Numbered from the stretch's first letter, positions 17,570 through 28,006 are shown. The stretch: DNA of 64,000 nucleotides from Brachybacterium aquaticum (GCF_014204755.1 NZ_JACHLZ010000001.1:3224001-3288000), one strand, 5' to 3'. Notes: generated by a model from the sequence alone, not told the origin. Program-made: numbers and translations.

Positions 17570-18016
17570 TCAGGCCGGGCCGTGGTCTCCGGCGACGACG
17601 AGCGCGAACATCACGCCGAAGCGGTCGAGGACCTGGCCGTAGTGGTCGCCCCAGGGTGCGAGCTCGAAGGGCATGGCGAGCTTGCCGCCCGCGCCGGTGA
17701 CTTTCGCGATCAGCGCCCGAGCCTCCTCGACCGAGTCCAGGCCGATGAGGAAGGAGTAGACGTCCGAGCCGAGCGGCGGGAGCTCCTGGCCGGCGTCCGC
17801 GATCCCGTCACCGCCGGAGACCGTGAGCAGGCCACCGGTCAGCGTGCCATGCGCGACCGCGCCGGGCGGCGGAGCGAAGGGGAAGCCGGAGAGGTCGGGG
17901 AGGTCTCCGTAGAGTTGAACCTCGAGCTCGCCGCCGAAGAGATCGCGCCAGTGCTCGAGCACCTCCGCGCCGTTGCCGGGGAAGGTGAGGTAGGGGGAGT
18001 TCTGGGGCTGCGGCAT
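17570..18016 (-). CDS. VOC/PhnB-like (glyoxalase fold) protein
   Basis: 148-residue protein of the PhnB-type vicinal oxygen chelate group: SPYLTFPGNGAEVLEHWRDLFGGE at the start, a central SFLIGLDSVEEARALIAKVTGAGG module, and the closing WGDHYGQVLDRFGVMFALVV. These small dimeric proteins are usually of unknown function or act in antibiotic or methylglyoxal handling. ATG at 18016 follows an excellent GGAGGT; an upstream GTG start would bypass that site. Confidence 0.87.
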   Translation of the reverse strand: MPQPQNSPYLTFPGNGAEVLEHWRDLFGGELEVQLYGDLPDLSGFPFAPPPGAVAHGTLTGGLLTVSGGDGIADAGQELPPLGSDVYSFLIGLDSVEEARALIAKVTGAGGKLAMPFELAPWGDHYGQVLDRFGVMFALVVAGDHGPA

Positions 18017-18116
18017 GGTGACCTCCGGGGTGTGCGGCGGGGCGGCGGCATCGCGGCCCGGGCGCCAGTGTGACACGGGCACCCGGGCCGCGAGGGGTGC
18101 GGGGTGGACGGGGAGT

Positions 18117-18638
18117 TCAGCTCTCGTCGGCCTCGGTGGACTCGGTGGGACGCTGGCCCAGCTCGGAGTCCAGGCGCAGCAGGCCGGAGCCGTCGTCGCC
18201 GATCAGCTTCAGGCGGCCGATGATCTCGGAGACCGTGGCCTCCTCCTCGATCTGCTCGTCCACGAACCAGTTCAGCAGCGGGCGGGAATCGTAGTCGCCC
18301 TCCTTGTCGGCGCTGCGGTAGAGCTCGCGGATCGCCTCGGAGACCTTCTCCTCGTGGGCGAGTGCGGCCTCGAAGATCTCCAGCACCGACAGCCCGGGGG
18401 TGACGCCGGGGGCGGGGATGGTGTCGATCGCGGCGTGGTTGCCGCGGTCCGAGACGTGCTGGATGAACTTGTTGGCGTGGACGATCTCCTCGTCGGCCTG
18501 GTGGCGCAGCCAGGCGGAGATGCCCGGGAGGTCCTGCTCGTCCGCCTCGATGGCGAGCTGGCGGTAGGTGATGGACGCGGCGAACTCCAGGGTGATCTGG
18601 TCCTGGAACTTCTTCTCGAGATCGGTGCTCATCTTCAT
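18117..18638 (-). CDS. ftnA: bacterial non-haem ferritin
   Basis: Iron-storage cage protein, 173 residues, four-helix bundle. Ferroxidase ligands are visible: Glu in TLEFAAS (about residue 18), Glu51 and His54 in DEEIVHANKF, Glu in ALAHEEKVSE, and the VDEQIEEEATVSEII helix with Gln/Glu. There is no haem-ligand Met as in bacterioferritin. It oxidises Fe(II) and stores it as a mineral core. No clear iron box was noticed upstream. It stands alone between small genes on the same strand. Confidence 0.92.
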   Translation of the reverse strand: MKMSTDLEKKFQDQITLEFAASITYRQLAIEADEQDLPGISAWLRHQADEEIVHANKFIQHVSDRGNHAAIDTIPAPGVTPGLSVLEIFEAALAHEEKVSEAIRELYRSADKEGDYDSRPLLNWFVDEQIEEEATVSEIIGRLKLIGDDGSGLLRLDSELGQRPTESTEADES

Positions 18639-18724
18639 GGTGTGGACCCTAGTCCCGCCGGGCGCGGATGTCAGGGGGTGGGCGACCGACGGGTCGGCGG
18701 GCGGCCGACGGTCGTGCGTGATCC

Positions 18725-19666
18725 TCAGCCGAGGTTCTCGACGTAGATCTCGATCCCTTCTCCGGCGGCGTCGATCGTGACGTGCCAGGGGTGCCGCGCA
18801 CTCCCGACCTCGACGGCGGTGCAGTCGGCCTCGAGGTCGGCGGTGTAGAGGTCCACGGCATCCGTGCAGGTCACCAGGATGTTGACGTCCTGTGGGCCGT
18901 GCTGGCCCACGTGCTCGGTGAGGAGGTCCCCGAGGCTCGCGGGGTCGAGCGAGGTGTGGTCGGTGGCGACGTCCCAGGTGCCTCGGAAGAAGTTCAGGCC
19001 CGTCAGTCCTTGCGGCTCGGAGGGCCCGTCGAGCACCCCGGCGGCGCTGTCGTCCCCGTCGGTCTTGTCGCTGCCGGTTCCCTCCCCGCCCGGGACGTTC
19101 TCGACCTCGCCGCCGATCCCGGCGTCCGCGGGGCCGACGGTGACGTGCCAGGCATGCGCGACGCCCTCGTCCGCGTAGGCGGTGCAGTCCGCCTCGTAGT
19201 CCGGGATCGAGGTGTCGACCCCGTCCTCGCAGCGGACCTCCAGGCTCATCCCCTCGGGACCGCGCGAGAGCGCCTCCCGCTGGAGCACGGCCGCGAGCTG
19301 GTCGGCGTCGAGGACCTTCTCGTCGTGCCCGAAACCCCAGGTCCCCTCGAAGAGCTCCTCGTCGATCGCGTGGTCGGAGTCCGGGTCGCGGGTGACCGGG
19401 TCGGTGGTCGGGTCGTCGGTGGCGGGGTCCGTGGCACCGTCGTCGGTCGCGGGGTCGTCGGTGGCGGAGTCCGTCGCGGTCCCTGCCGGGCTGGCGGTCG
19501 CGGCGGTGGAGGTCGCTTCATCGGCCGACGGGGAGGCGGGTTCCGCCTCCCGGGCCCCTCCGCATCCGGCCAGCAGGGCCGTGGCGGCGGCGAGTCCGGC
19601 CAGCGCGGCCAGCGCGCGTCGGCCCGGAGGAGCGGTGGCTGTGCGGTGCGTTTCCTTCCCCGACAT
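18725..19666 (-). CDS. lipoprotein with duplicated DUF4333-like domain
   Basis: 313-residue predicted lipoprotein: the signal peptide ends in a lipobox (LLAGC) at about residues 30-34, so it would be anchored outside the membrane. A linker of about 50 residues rich in Thr/Asp/Pro (TDDPATDDGATDPATDDP pattern) follows, then two related modules. Each has an early C (VRCEDGVD / VTCTDAVD), a second C in the pattern YEADCTAYADEG or LEADCTAVEVGS, and an H-x-WHVT strand. The paired cysteines and strand pattern resemble DUF4333. Function unknown. Confidence 0.75.
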   Translation of the reverse strand: MSGKETHRTATAPPGRRALAALAGLAAATALLAGCGGAREAEPASPSADEATSTAATASPAGTATDSATDDPATDDGATDPATDDPTTDPVTRDPDSDHAIDEELFEGTWGFGHDEKVLDADQLAAVLQREALSRGPEGMSLEVRCEDGVDTSIPDYEADCTAYADEGVAHAWHVTVGPADAGIGGEVENVPGGEGTGSDKTDGDDSAAGVLDGPSEPQGLTGLNFFRGTWDVATDHTSLDPASLGDLLTEHVGQHGPQDVNILVTCTDAVDLYTADLEADCTAVEVGSARHPWHVTIDAAGEGIEIYVENLG

Positions 19667-19852
19667 GCGATGTTCCCCTTCCCGGACCGCGAGCGGGCCC
19701 TCCCCGACCTCGTCGCCGGGTACCGTGCGCCGTGCCGGAGCGCGGACCCCCAGTGTGACCCCGGCCCCGGCGAAGATCCAGGGGTCCGCAGCATCGGCCA
19801 GCACCGCGAGTCCATCCCGTCCAGCCCGCGCCACCCGTTCCCGAGGAGAGCC

Positions 19853-20587
19853 ATGACCGCCCCGCCCGTCCCGTCCGCCGCCCGCCCCGCGATCGTCGGC
19901 CACCGAGGAGCCGCCTCGCACGCGCCGGAGAACACCCTGGCCGCGTTCCGTCGGGCCATCGAGGATGGCGCCGGACTGCTCGAGTGCGACGTGCACCTGA
20001 GCGCCGACGGGCACATCGTCGTCATGCACGACGAGACCATCGACCGCACCGCCGCCGCGGACTCCCCGCGGCGCACCGGCGCGCTCGGCGAGCTCACCCG
20101 CGCCGAGCTCGACGAGGTCGTCCTCGAGGACGGCGAGAAGGTCCCCTCCCTCGAGGAGCTGCTGACCATGACGTCGGTGCCGGTGTTCATCGAGGTCAAG
20201 GCCCCCGCCGCCGCCCGCGCCGTCGCCGAGCTGCTGAAGCGCCTGCCGGCCGACTCCCCGGCCGCCGCCTCCACCGTCATCTCCTTCCACGCCGAGGCGC
20301 TCGCCGAGATCCGCCGCGACGCCGACACCCCCGTCTCCTACCTCGTCGAGACCATCGACGAGCAGGCCATCGCCACCGCCGTGGAGCTCGGCGCCACCGG
20401 GATCGGGCCGTCGATCGACGGCCTCAGTCTTGCTGCCGCCCGCGCCGCGAAGGAGGCCGGTCTCGCGCTGAACCCCTGGACCATCAACCATCCCGAGCAG
20501 CTCGAGATCGCCCTCGCCTGCGGCGCCGACTCGATCACCACCGACGACCCCGCCTGGGTGCAGCGCGAGCTCGACGTCCGGGGCTGA
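19853..20587 (+). CDS. glycerophosphodiester phosphodiesterase
   Basis: 244-residue TIM-barrel GDPD that releases glycerol-3-phosphate from glycerophosphodiesters. Signature residues: VGHRGAASHAPENTLAAF (active-site His, Arg, Glu), LLECDVHLSADGHIVVMHDETIDRT (metal-binding Glu/Asp and second His), and VFIEVKA (Glu/Lys). There is no signal peptide, so it is cytosolic. ATG at 19853 is preceded by GAGGAGAG. It diverges from the lipoprotein gene across 186 bp. Confidence 0.92.
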   Translation: MTAPPVPSAARPAIVGHRGAASHAPENTLAAFRRAIEDGAGLLECDVHLSADGHIVVMHDETIDRTAAADSPRRTGALGELTRAELDEVVLEDGEKVPSLEELLTMTSVPVFIEVKAPAAARAVAELLKRLPADSPAAASTVISFHAEALAEIRRDADTPVSYLVETIDEQAIATAVELGATGIGPSIDGLSLAAARAAKEAGLALNPWTINHPEQLEIALACGADSITTDDPAWVQRELDVRG

Positions 20588-20614
20588 GGCCGCGTATCGC
20601 GGCGAGTCCGGGAG

Positions 20615-20698
20615 GTCAAGGCTCCTTGACTAGCGAAGTCAAGGGACGTTGACTTTTCTTGTCAAGGACCCTTGACTCTTATGTCAAGGACTCTGTAC
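20615..20698. promoter_or_regulatory. array of four phased operators upstream of membrane/XRE operon
   Basis: Four 16-bp sites of the form GTCAAGGnnCCTTGAC start at 20615 (perfect arms), 20638 (outer GTCAA/TTGAC kept), 20661 (perfect arms) and 20683 (left half only). Spacings are 23, 23 and 22 bp, about two helical turns, so all lie on one DNA face. The third and fourth sites overlap a possible promoter (TTGACT, 16 bp, TGTACC) just before the ATG at 20708. Autoregulation by the XRE protein encoded two genes downstream is the simplest reading. Confidence 0.75.
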
Positions 20699-20707
20699 CT
20701 TCGAGGC

Positions 20708-21115
20708 ATGAACAGCACCGACCGCCGCCCCGCCCGCTCCGCGCGATCCCGCGCCAACCGCGCCTTCGTCGCCCGCTTCGTCGCCGGCATCGTCCTGTAC
20801 GCGATCGCCCTCAGCCTCGCCGTCGCCGTGGACGGCAGCGCCATCCCCGCCTGGCTGCCGGCCCTGCTCGTCCTCCCCGCCGCCGGCCTCATGGCCTGGG
20901 CGAACGTGGGGATGTACCGCAGCGCCGACGAGTTCGAGAAGCGCAAGATCGCCGAGGCGATCCTCATCGCCTTCGCCGCGTCGGTGCCCCTGATCCTCGC
21001 CGTCGGGTTCCTGCAGTTCTTCTTCCTCCCGGCACTCAACTGGATCTTCGCCTTCTCGATCCTGATGCTCGGCTGGGTCGTCGGCACCGTCATCTCCGTC
21101 GTCCGCTACCGCTGA
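20708..21115 (+). CDS. small multi-spanning membrane protein (DUF2178-like)
   Basis: 135 residues. After a basic N-terminus (RRPARSARSRANR) there are four predicted membrane helices (roughly 24-42, 47-65, 80-101 and 106-128) with a charged loop SADEFEKRKIAEA between helices 2 and 3. Small membrane proteins of this layout are often encoded directly before a Cro/CI-type regulator, as here (the XRE gene begins 12 bp downstream). Role unknown; a signal-sensing partner of the regulator or the regulated stress function are both possible. ATG at 20708 has GAGG close upstream. Confidence 0.75.
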   Translation: MNSTDRRPARSARSRANRAFVARFVAGIVLYAIALSLAVAVDGSAIPAWLPALLVLPAAGLMAWANVGMYRSADEFEKRKIAEAILIAFAASVPLILAVGFLQFFFLPALNWIFAFSILMLGWVVGTVISVVRYR

Positions 21116-21127
21116 GAGGGGCTCGCC

Positions 21128-21334
21128 ATGCGCAACGACATCAAGGCCCGCCGCACCGAGCGGCGCTGGTCCCAGGCGGAGCTCGGCAAGGAGCTCGGCG
21201 TCTCCCGCCAGACCGTCATCGCCATCGAGAACGACAAGTACGACCCCTCCCTCCCGCTCGCCTTCGCCATCGCGCGGCTCTTCGGCACCCGCATCGAGGA
21301 GGTGTTCTTCCCCGAGGAGGATGCCCCGCAGTGA
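21128..21334 (+). CDS. XRE-family (Cro/CI-type) helix-turn-helix regulator
   Basis: 68-residue protein that is almost entirely one HTH_3 domain: IKARRTERRWSQAELGKELG then VSRQTVIAIENDKYDPSLPL, ending in the RLFGTRIEEVFFPEE tail typical of the compact YozG/PlcR-HTH type. It probably dimerises and binds the four GTCAAGG palindromes in front of its own operon. ATG follows GAGAGGGG. A GC-rich hairpin lies 43 bp past its stop codon. Confidence 0.9.
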   Translation: MRNDIKARRTERRWSQAELGKELGVSRQTVIAIENDKYDPSLPLAFAIARLFGTRIEEVFFPEEDAPQ

Positions 21335-21377
21335 GCGTCGGCCGTGAGTGCGCACCACGCGCCCATCGTGATCACCG

Positions 21378-21419
21378 GCGCACCGCCCGTCCCGCAGGAA
21401 TGCGGGCCGGGCGGTGCGC
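21378..21419 (+). terminator. hairpin after XRE gene
   Basis: Outer arms of 12 nt (21378-21389 and 21408-21419, GCGCACCGCCCG type) and an inner stem CCCGCA/TGCGGG (21391-21396, 21401-21406). Probable terminator of the membrane/XRE operon; it ends 13 bp before the next ATG, so it could also act as an attenuator for the oxidoreductase gene. Confidence 0.7.
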
Positions 21420-21432
21420 GTTGTCCGTCCCC

Positions 21433-22356
21433 ATGAAGGCGATCACCTACAGCAGCTATGGCGGACCCGAGAACCTGACCCTGAGCGAGGTCGAGGAGCC
21501 GAAGCTCGGCCCCGCGGAGGTGCGCATCGGCGTGCGCGCCGCGAGCGTGAACCCCGTGGACTGGAAGGTGATGTCCGGCGGCCTGGATCCGCTGTTGACC
21601 ACCACCTTCCCGGTGATCCCCGGCTGGGACGTCGCCGGAGTCGTCGAGGCGGTGGGACTGGACGCGCCCGAGTTCGCCGTCGGCGACGAGATCATGGCCT
21701 ACGCCCGCAAGGACTGGATCCAGCAGGGCTCCTTCGCCGAGAAGATGACGGTGCCCGTGCGCACCGCCGCCCGCAAGCCCGCCTCCCTCAGCTTCGAGCA
21801 GGCCGCCTCCCTCCCGCTCGCCGGGCTCACCGCCTGGCAGACCCTCACCCGTCTCGGCGTCTCCGCCGGTGACACGGTGCTCGTCCACGGCGCGAACGGC
21901 GGCGTCGGCTCCTTCGCCGTGCAGATCGCCGCCGCGCTCGGCGCCCGGGTCATCGGCACCGCCTCCGAGCGGAACCACGACCGGCTGCGTGCGCTCGGCG
22001 CCGAGCCGGTCGCCTACGGCGACGGCCTGGCCGACCGGGTCCGCGCGCTCGCGCCGGAGGGCGCCGACGTGGTCGTGGACTACGTGGGCGGGGTCCTCGA
22101 GCAGACCCTCGCCGTGCTCGCCGATGGCGGCCGCCACGCCTCCATCGCCGACCCGACCGTCGCCGGCGCCGGCGGCGCCTACATGTGGGTGCGCCCCGAC
22201 GCCGCGGACCTCGCCCGTCTCGCCGAGCTCGTCGAGGCCGGGTCCCTGCGGGTGGACGTGGCACGCACCTTCCCCCTCGAGCAGGCCGCGGACGCCTTCC
22301 GCGCCTCCATGGAGGGGCACACGGCCGGCAAGATCGCGCTGAGCATCGGGGAGTGA
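21433..22356 (+). CDS. NADP-dependent zinc-type alcohol dehydrogenase-like (quinone oxidoreductase family)
   Basis: 307-residue medium-chain dehydrogenase/reductase. The GroES-like N-terminus ([43 protein letters not shown]) lacks zinc cysteines, and the Rossmann half has [18 protein letters not shown] (nucleotide motif AxxGxxG). Such enzymes reduce quinones or enones using NADPH in stress tolerance. ATG at 21433 is close behind the hairpin of the preceding operon and has no strong ribosome site, so a promoter within or upstream of the XRE gene is likely. Confidence 0.88.
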   Translation: MKAITYSSYGGPENLTLSEVEEPKLGPAEVRIGVRAASVNPVDWKVMSGGLDPLLTTTFPVIPGWDVAGVVEAVGLDAPEFAVGDEIMAYARKDWIQQGSFAEKMTVPVRTAARKPASLSFEQAASLPLAGLTAWQTLTRLGVSAGDTVLVHGANGGVGSFAVQIAAALGARVIGTASERNHDRLRALGAEPVAYGDGLADRVRALAPEGADVVVDYVGGVLEQTLAVLADGGRHASIADPTVAGAGGAYMWVRPDAADLARLAELVEAGSLRVDVARTFPLEQAADAFRASMEGHTAGKIALSIGE

Positions 22357-22436
22357 GCAGCGGGGGGCGGGTAGAGGGAGCCGCCCCGGCGCCGTCCCCG
22401 CCGCGCAGCCAGGAGGTCCCGCGTAGCCTCGAGGGC

Positions 22437-22982
22437 ATGAGCGATGCGACGGATCACGCCCTGATCACCCTCCACCGCGGGGACATCACCCGCGACGGCG
22501 AGGTCGACGCGATCGTCAACGCCGCCAACTCGACCCTGCTCGGTGGGGGCGGCGTCGACGGTGCGATCCACCGCGCGGCCGGGCCCGGGCTGCTCGCCGA
22601 ATGCCGCACCCTCGGCGGCTGCGAGACCGGGGACGCGAAGATCACCGGCGGGTACGACCTGCCCGCCGTGCACGTGATCCACACCGTCGGCCCCATCTGG
22701 TCCGCCGGGGCCGACGCCGCCGGGCGCGCCCGGCGCGACGCCCAGCTCGCCTCCTGCTACCGCCGCAGCCTCGAGGTCGCCCGCGAGAACGGGCTCACCC
22801 GCCTCGCCTTCCCCTCGATCTCCACCGGTGTCTACCGCTTCCCCGTCGACCGCGCCGCCCGGATCGCGATCGACACCCTGCGGGCCGGTGCCGTGGAGCT
22901 CGGCGGCGTCGAGGAGCTGCGCTTCTGGCTCTTCGACGACGCGACCTACGCCGCCTACGAGAAGGCGCTCGCCGCGGTCTGA
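22437..22982 (+). CDS. macrodomain protein, O-acetyl-ADP-ribose deacetylase type
   Basis: 181-residue stand-alone MacroD-type hydrolase that removes ADP-ribose from proteins or deacetylates O-acetyl-ADP-ribose. The family fingerprints are complete: [50 protein letters not shown], and [14 protein letters not shown]. It lies 80 bp after the oxidoreductase gene in the same direction and may be co-transcribed; no ADP-ribosyltransferase is seen nearby. Confidence 0.93.
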   Translation: MSDATDHALITLHRGDITRDGEVDAIVNAANSTLLGGGGVDGAIHRAAGPGLLAECRTLGGCETGDAKITGGYDLPAVHVIHTVGPIWSAGADAAGRARRDAQLASCYRRSLEVARENGLTRLAFPSISTGVYRFPVDRAARIAIDTLRAGAVELGGVEELRFWLFDDATYAAYEKALAAV

Positions 22983-23030
22983 CCGCGGCGGGCCGACCGG
23001 TCCGGGCGCCGGCCTCGCTATCGTCGGGGC

Positions 23031-23627
23031 ATGCCCGAGCCGTCCGCGCCCTCGCCCCGCCGCCGTCGCCACGATCCCGCGCGCCGCGACCGGATCATCG
23101 ACGCGTGCCTGGACGTGATCGCCGAGCACGGGGTCGCCGGCACCTCGCACCGCCGCATCGCCGCCGCGGCGGACGTGCCGCTCGGCTCCATGACCTACCA
23201 CTTCACCGGCATGGACGAGCTGCTGCGCGAGGCGTTCAGTCGCTTCGCGGACCGCTCCGCCGAGCGCGTGGAGCGCCGCACCGAGAACGCCACCACCCTC
23301 GAGGAGGCGCTCGCCGGCTTCGAGGCGAACATCGACCTGGACGTCTTCGGCACCGACCGCGAGCTCGTGCTCGCCCTCGAGCTCTACACCCTCGCGGCGC
23401 GCCGCCCCGAGTTCCGCGAGATCACCAGCGCCTGGATGGCCCGCACCCGTGCCTGCCTCACCCCGTTCGTCGACGAGCGCACCGCCGCGCTGCTGGACGC
23501 GTTGAACGAGGGCCTGGTCATCCAGCGCGCCCTGCACCTGACGCCGCCCCCGCCCGGCCTCGCCCGCGACGGCGTCGCCCGCATCGCAGGGGAGGGGCGG
23601 GTCAGCCCGTCGGCCGACGCCCGGTGA
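23031..23627 (+). CDS. TetR family transcriptional regulator
   Basis: 198 residues. After a basic tail, RDRIIDACLDVIAEHGVAGTSHRRIAAAADVPLGSMTYHF is a canonical TetR helix-turn-helix; the rest is an all-helical ligand/dimer domain. Its last 26 bp overlap the end of the convergent MFS transporter gene (23602-24903), which has a perfect palindrome at its start and is the likely target. The ligand is probably the exported compound. Confidence 0.9.
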   Translation: MPEPSAPSPRRRRHDPARRDRIIDACLDVIAEHGVAGTSHRRIAAAADVPLGSMTYHFTGMDELLREAFSRFADRSAERVERRTENATTLEEALAGFEANIDLDVFGTDRELVLALELYTLAARRPEFREITSAWMARTRACLTPFVDERTAALLDALNEGLVIQRALHLTPPPPGLARDGVARIAGEGRVSPSADAR

Positions 23628-24903
23628 GCACCCCGGCCAGCAGCACCACCGCGAGGCCGGCGAGCGGCACCAGGAGCAGCCCCGCGCGCAGCCCGGCCGC
23701 GTCGGCCACCACCCCCACGAGCGGCGGCGAGGCCAGGAAGCCCAGCCGCATCAGCCACGAGACCACGGTGAGGCCGGTGCCCGGACGCAGACCGGGAAGC
23801 GCGTCGGCCTGCTGCATCGCGGCCGGCACGAGGCTCGCGCTGCCGAAGCCGGCCAGGGCGAAGCCCGCGATCGTGCCCGGCACCGTGGGCAGCGCGAGCG
23901 CCACCCCCATGCCGAGCGCGATGAGCGCCCCGCCGCTGCGGGCCACCGCGCGCTGCCCGAAGCGGTCCACGAACCCGTCGGCCAGCATCCGCCCGACGAA
24001 CTGCGCCCCCACCAGGGCGATGAAGCCGCTCGCGGCAACCGTCGCGAGGGCGCCGAGATCGCGGGAGAGATAGAGCGTCGCCCACGAGTTGCCCGCGTCC
24101 TCCACCAGCGTGCCCGCGATCGCGATGAGCACGAGCGCGCCGAGCATCGCGGCGGTGCGGCCGCGCCCGGGACGGGGTGCCGGGGAGGTCGCGGGGGCGG
24201 TGGAGCCGCCGGCCCCATCGGCCGCGCTCACGCTGTCAGCCGCACCCGAGGAGCCCTCCCCGTCGGTCGCGCCCGACCCGTCGGCCGCGTGCGCGACGTC
24301 GTCCGTGTCCCGGCCGGGCAGGGCGAAGCGTCGCGCCACCAGCGCGACCACCGTGAACAGGAGCCCGGAGATGAGCAGATGGATCCGCAGCGGCACGTCC
24401 AGCGCGATCGCCGCGGCCGCCATCACGCCGCCGAGCACCGCGCCCACCGGCCACAGCGCGTGGAAGGAGTTGATCACCGAGCGGCCCAGGTGGCGCTGCA
24501 CCCGCAGACCGTGCGCGTTCTGCGCGACGTCGGTGAGGGCGTCGAAGGCGCCCGCGACCAGGAGCGCGAGCGCGAACAGTGCCGCGCCTGGGGCCCAGGC
24601 CGCGGCGAGCAGACCGGCCGCGGTCGCCGCCGTGCCGAGCGCCGCCACGGAGGCGGAGCCGAGGCGCCGGATCAGGGTCGCTGCGAGCAGTCCGGCGAGG
24701 ATCGCGCCGGTCGGGAAGGCGGCGAGCGCGAGCCCGTAGGTCGAGTTGGCGAGACCCAGCTCCGCCTTCACCTCCGGGTAGCGCGGCAGCAGGTTCGCCA
24801 GCAGTGCGCCGTTGGTGAGGAACAGGGCGCCGACGGCGAGGCGCGCCCGACGCACGACGGACTCGTCCGGGGGGACGCGGGTGGGGGCTGGTGCGAGCGA
24901 CAT
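23602..24903 (-). CDS. major facilitator superfamily transporter
   Basis: 433-residue proton-driven transporter with about 12 membrane helices, split by a hydrophilic Ala/Ser/Gly-rich central loop (about residues 195-245, between helices 6 and 7). LANSTYGLALAAFPTGAILAG and LIRRLGSASVAALGTA form the conserved loop 2-3 region. It resembles the YbjJ/fucose-permease-like MFS groups; the substrate is unknown. ATG at 24903 abuts a palindrome and a plausible promoter whose transcript would begin at or very near the ATG (leaderless). The convergent TetR gene suggests drug or metabolite efflux. Confidence 0.88.
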   Translation of the reverse strand: MSLAPAPTRVPPDESVVRRARLAVGALFLTNGALLANLLPRYPEVKAELGLANSTYGLALAAFPTGAILAGLLAATLIRRLGSASVAALGTAATAAGLLAAAWAPGAALFALALLVAGAFDALTDVAQNAHGLRVQRHLGRSVINSFHALWPVGAVLGGVMAAAAIALDVPLRIHLLISGLLFTVVALVARRFALPGRDTDDVAHAADGSGATDGEGSSGAADSVSAADGAGGSTAPATSPAPRPGRGRTAAMLGALVLIAIAGTLVEDAGNSWATLYLSRDLGALATVAASGFIALVGAQFVGRMLADGFVDRFGQRAVARSGGALIALGMGVALALPTVPGTIAGFALAGFGSASLVPAAMQQADALPGLRPGTGLTVVSWLMRLGFLASPPLVGVVADAAGLRAGLLLVPLAGLAVVLLAGVLTGRRPTG

Positions 24904-24905
24904 GT

Positions 24906-26468
<1,563 letters not shown>

Positions 26469-26509
26469 GCACCCCGCGGCGCCTGTGCGCCGCATGCACG
26501 ACCGCACCT

Positions 26510-26545
26510 GACGGGGCGGCGGACCGCATGGTCCGCCGCCCCGTC
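26510..26545 (+). terminator. terminator of gdhA
   Basis: Perfect 16-bp stem (26510-26525 and 26530-26545, GACGGGGCGGCGGACC) with a GCAT tetraloop, 41 bp after the gdhA stop. Confidence 0.85.
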
Positions 26546-26577
26546 GGCGTTCGCGGGTGTCCACACACGGAGCGCTA

Positions 26578-26639
26578 ATGAGAATCATGCGCATCTGCTG
26601 ATAACCTCCGGAGCATGTCCTATATGAGAATGAGTATCA
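26578..26639 (+). promoter_or_regulatory. two Zur/Fur-type metal boxes around the aztD start
   Basis: ATGAGAATCATGCGCAT (26578-26594) is an imperfect 17-bp palindrome (ATGnGnATnATnCnCAT). A second box-like site, TGAGAATGAGTATCA (26625-26639), lies just inside the reading frame. Both resemble sites of Fur-family zinc or iron repressors. They are inferred to repress the metallochaperone gene when metal is sufficient. Confidence 0.6.
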
Positions 26640-27985
26640 GCAAGCGCGGGGCGGCGATGGTCGCGAGCCTCGGCGTCCTCGCCCTCGCGGCCTGCAGCAC
26701 CCCGGAGACCACCTCGGGCGGCGCGTCCGACGGCGGAACGACGGACGCCACGAGCGCTGCCTCCGAGGCCCCCGCCTCGGACCGCACCGAGGTCGGCGCG
26801 CTCACCCCGCGGATCGTGCTCGCCCACGACGGCGGCGTCACCACGATCGACTCGGCCGACGGCGCGGTGCTCGGCACCAGCGAGCTCGACGGCTACGCGC
26901 GCCTGAACCCCGCCGGCGACGGCCGCCACGTCGCCGTCAGCGCGGGCGAGGCCGTCACCTTCTACGACACCGGTCTGCTCGCCCAGGGCCACGGTGACCA
27001 CTTCCACTACTACGTGCAGTCCCCCGCGCTCACCGACCTCTCCGTCGAGGCGCCCCACCCCGGCCACGTCGTCCCCCACGACGGACGCACCGCGATCTTC
27101 GCCGACGGCACCGGCGCGATCACCCTGATCGACCCGTCGGCCCTCGCCGACGGTGAGCTCGACGTGCTCGAGGAGACCGCGACCGACGACCCCCACCACG
27201 GGGTCGCGGTGCCGCTGACCGGCGGCGGCCTCCTCACCACCCAGGGCACCGAGGACTCCCGCTCCACCGTGCAGGTCCTGGACGCGGACGGGAACGTCAC
27301 CGCCGAGACCGACGACTGCCCCGGCGTGCACGGCGAGGCCGTCGCCCAGCCCACCGAGTCCGGCGACGTGGTGTCGCTGGGCTGCGAGAACGGCGCGGTC
27401 GTCTACCGCGACGGCGAGTTCCACAAGATCGCCCCCGCCGCCGACTACCAGCGCAACGGCAACCAGAAGGGCCACCCGTCCTCGCCGATCGTGCTGGCCG
27501 ACCAGAAGGTGGAGGCCGACCCCGAGGACGGCATCGAGCGGCCCACCGAGATCGCGCTGCTCGACACCCGCGACGACTCCCAGCAGATCGTCGACCTGGG
27601 CTCCCCCTACTGGTTCCGCAGCCTCGACCGCGGTCCCTCCGGCGAGGCGCTCGTGCTCACCTACGACGGCGAGCTGAACATCCTGGACCCCGAGACGGGG
27701 GAGATCCTCCACGAGGTTCCGGTCGTCCAGAAGTGGATCGAGCCCGACGACTGGCAGCAAGCGGGTCCGATGATGGCCGTCGCCGACGGCACCGCCTTCG
27801 TCGTCGACCCCGCGAACCAGAAGCTCAGCATGGTCGACGTCGCGAGCGGCGAGATCTACCGCGAGCTCGACCTTCCCGTCGTCCCCCACGAGATCCAGGT
27901 GACCACCGGCACCGCCACGGGCGAGTACGAGGTGCGCGCGGGCGGCGAGGAGTCCGAGGGCGGGCACGGGGGCCACGACCACTGA
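26615..27985 (+). CDS. aztD: AztD-like secreted zinc metallochaperone (lipoprotein)
   Basis: 456 residues. The signal peptide ends in a lipobox (LALAACS), a Ser/Thr/Ala-rich linker follows, then a beta-propeller-like chain. The metal loop GHGDHFHYYVQSP at about residue 130 holds clustered histidines as in AztD, and HPGHVVPHDGRT, DPHHGVAVPL, GVHGEAVAQP and the tail GGHGGHDH add more. AztD binds Zn(II) in the extracytoplasmic space and hands it to the ABC binding protein AztC. No aztABC genes are in this window. The start at 26615 has CCGGAG upstream; a second ATG follows at codon 4. Metal-box-like sites surround the start. Confidence 0.82.
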   Translation: MSYMRMSISKRGAAMVASLGVLALAACSTPETTSGGASDGGTTDATSAASEAPASDRTEVGALTPRIVLAHDGGVTTIDSADGAVLGTSELDGYARLNPAGDGRHVAVSAGEAVTFYDTGLLAQGHGDHFHYYVQSPALTDLSVEAPHPGHVVPHDGRTAIFADGTGAITLIDPSALADGELDVLEETATDDPHHGVAVPLTGGGLLTTQGTEDSRSTVQVLDADGNVTAETDDCPGVHGEAVAQPTESGDVVSLGCENGAVVYRDGEFHKIAPAADYQRNGNQKGHPSSPIVLADQKVEADPEDGIERPTEIALLDTRDDSQQIVDLGSPYWFRSLDRGPSGEALVLTYDGELNILDPETGEILHEVPVVQKWIEPDDWQQAGPMMAVADGTAFVVDPANQKLSMVDVASGEIYRELDLPVVPHEIQVTTGTATGEYEVRAGGEESEGGHGGHDH

Positions 27986-28006
27986 GCCGCGCCGACGTGC
28001 CTGCCC

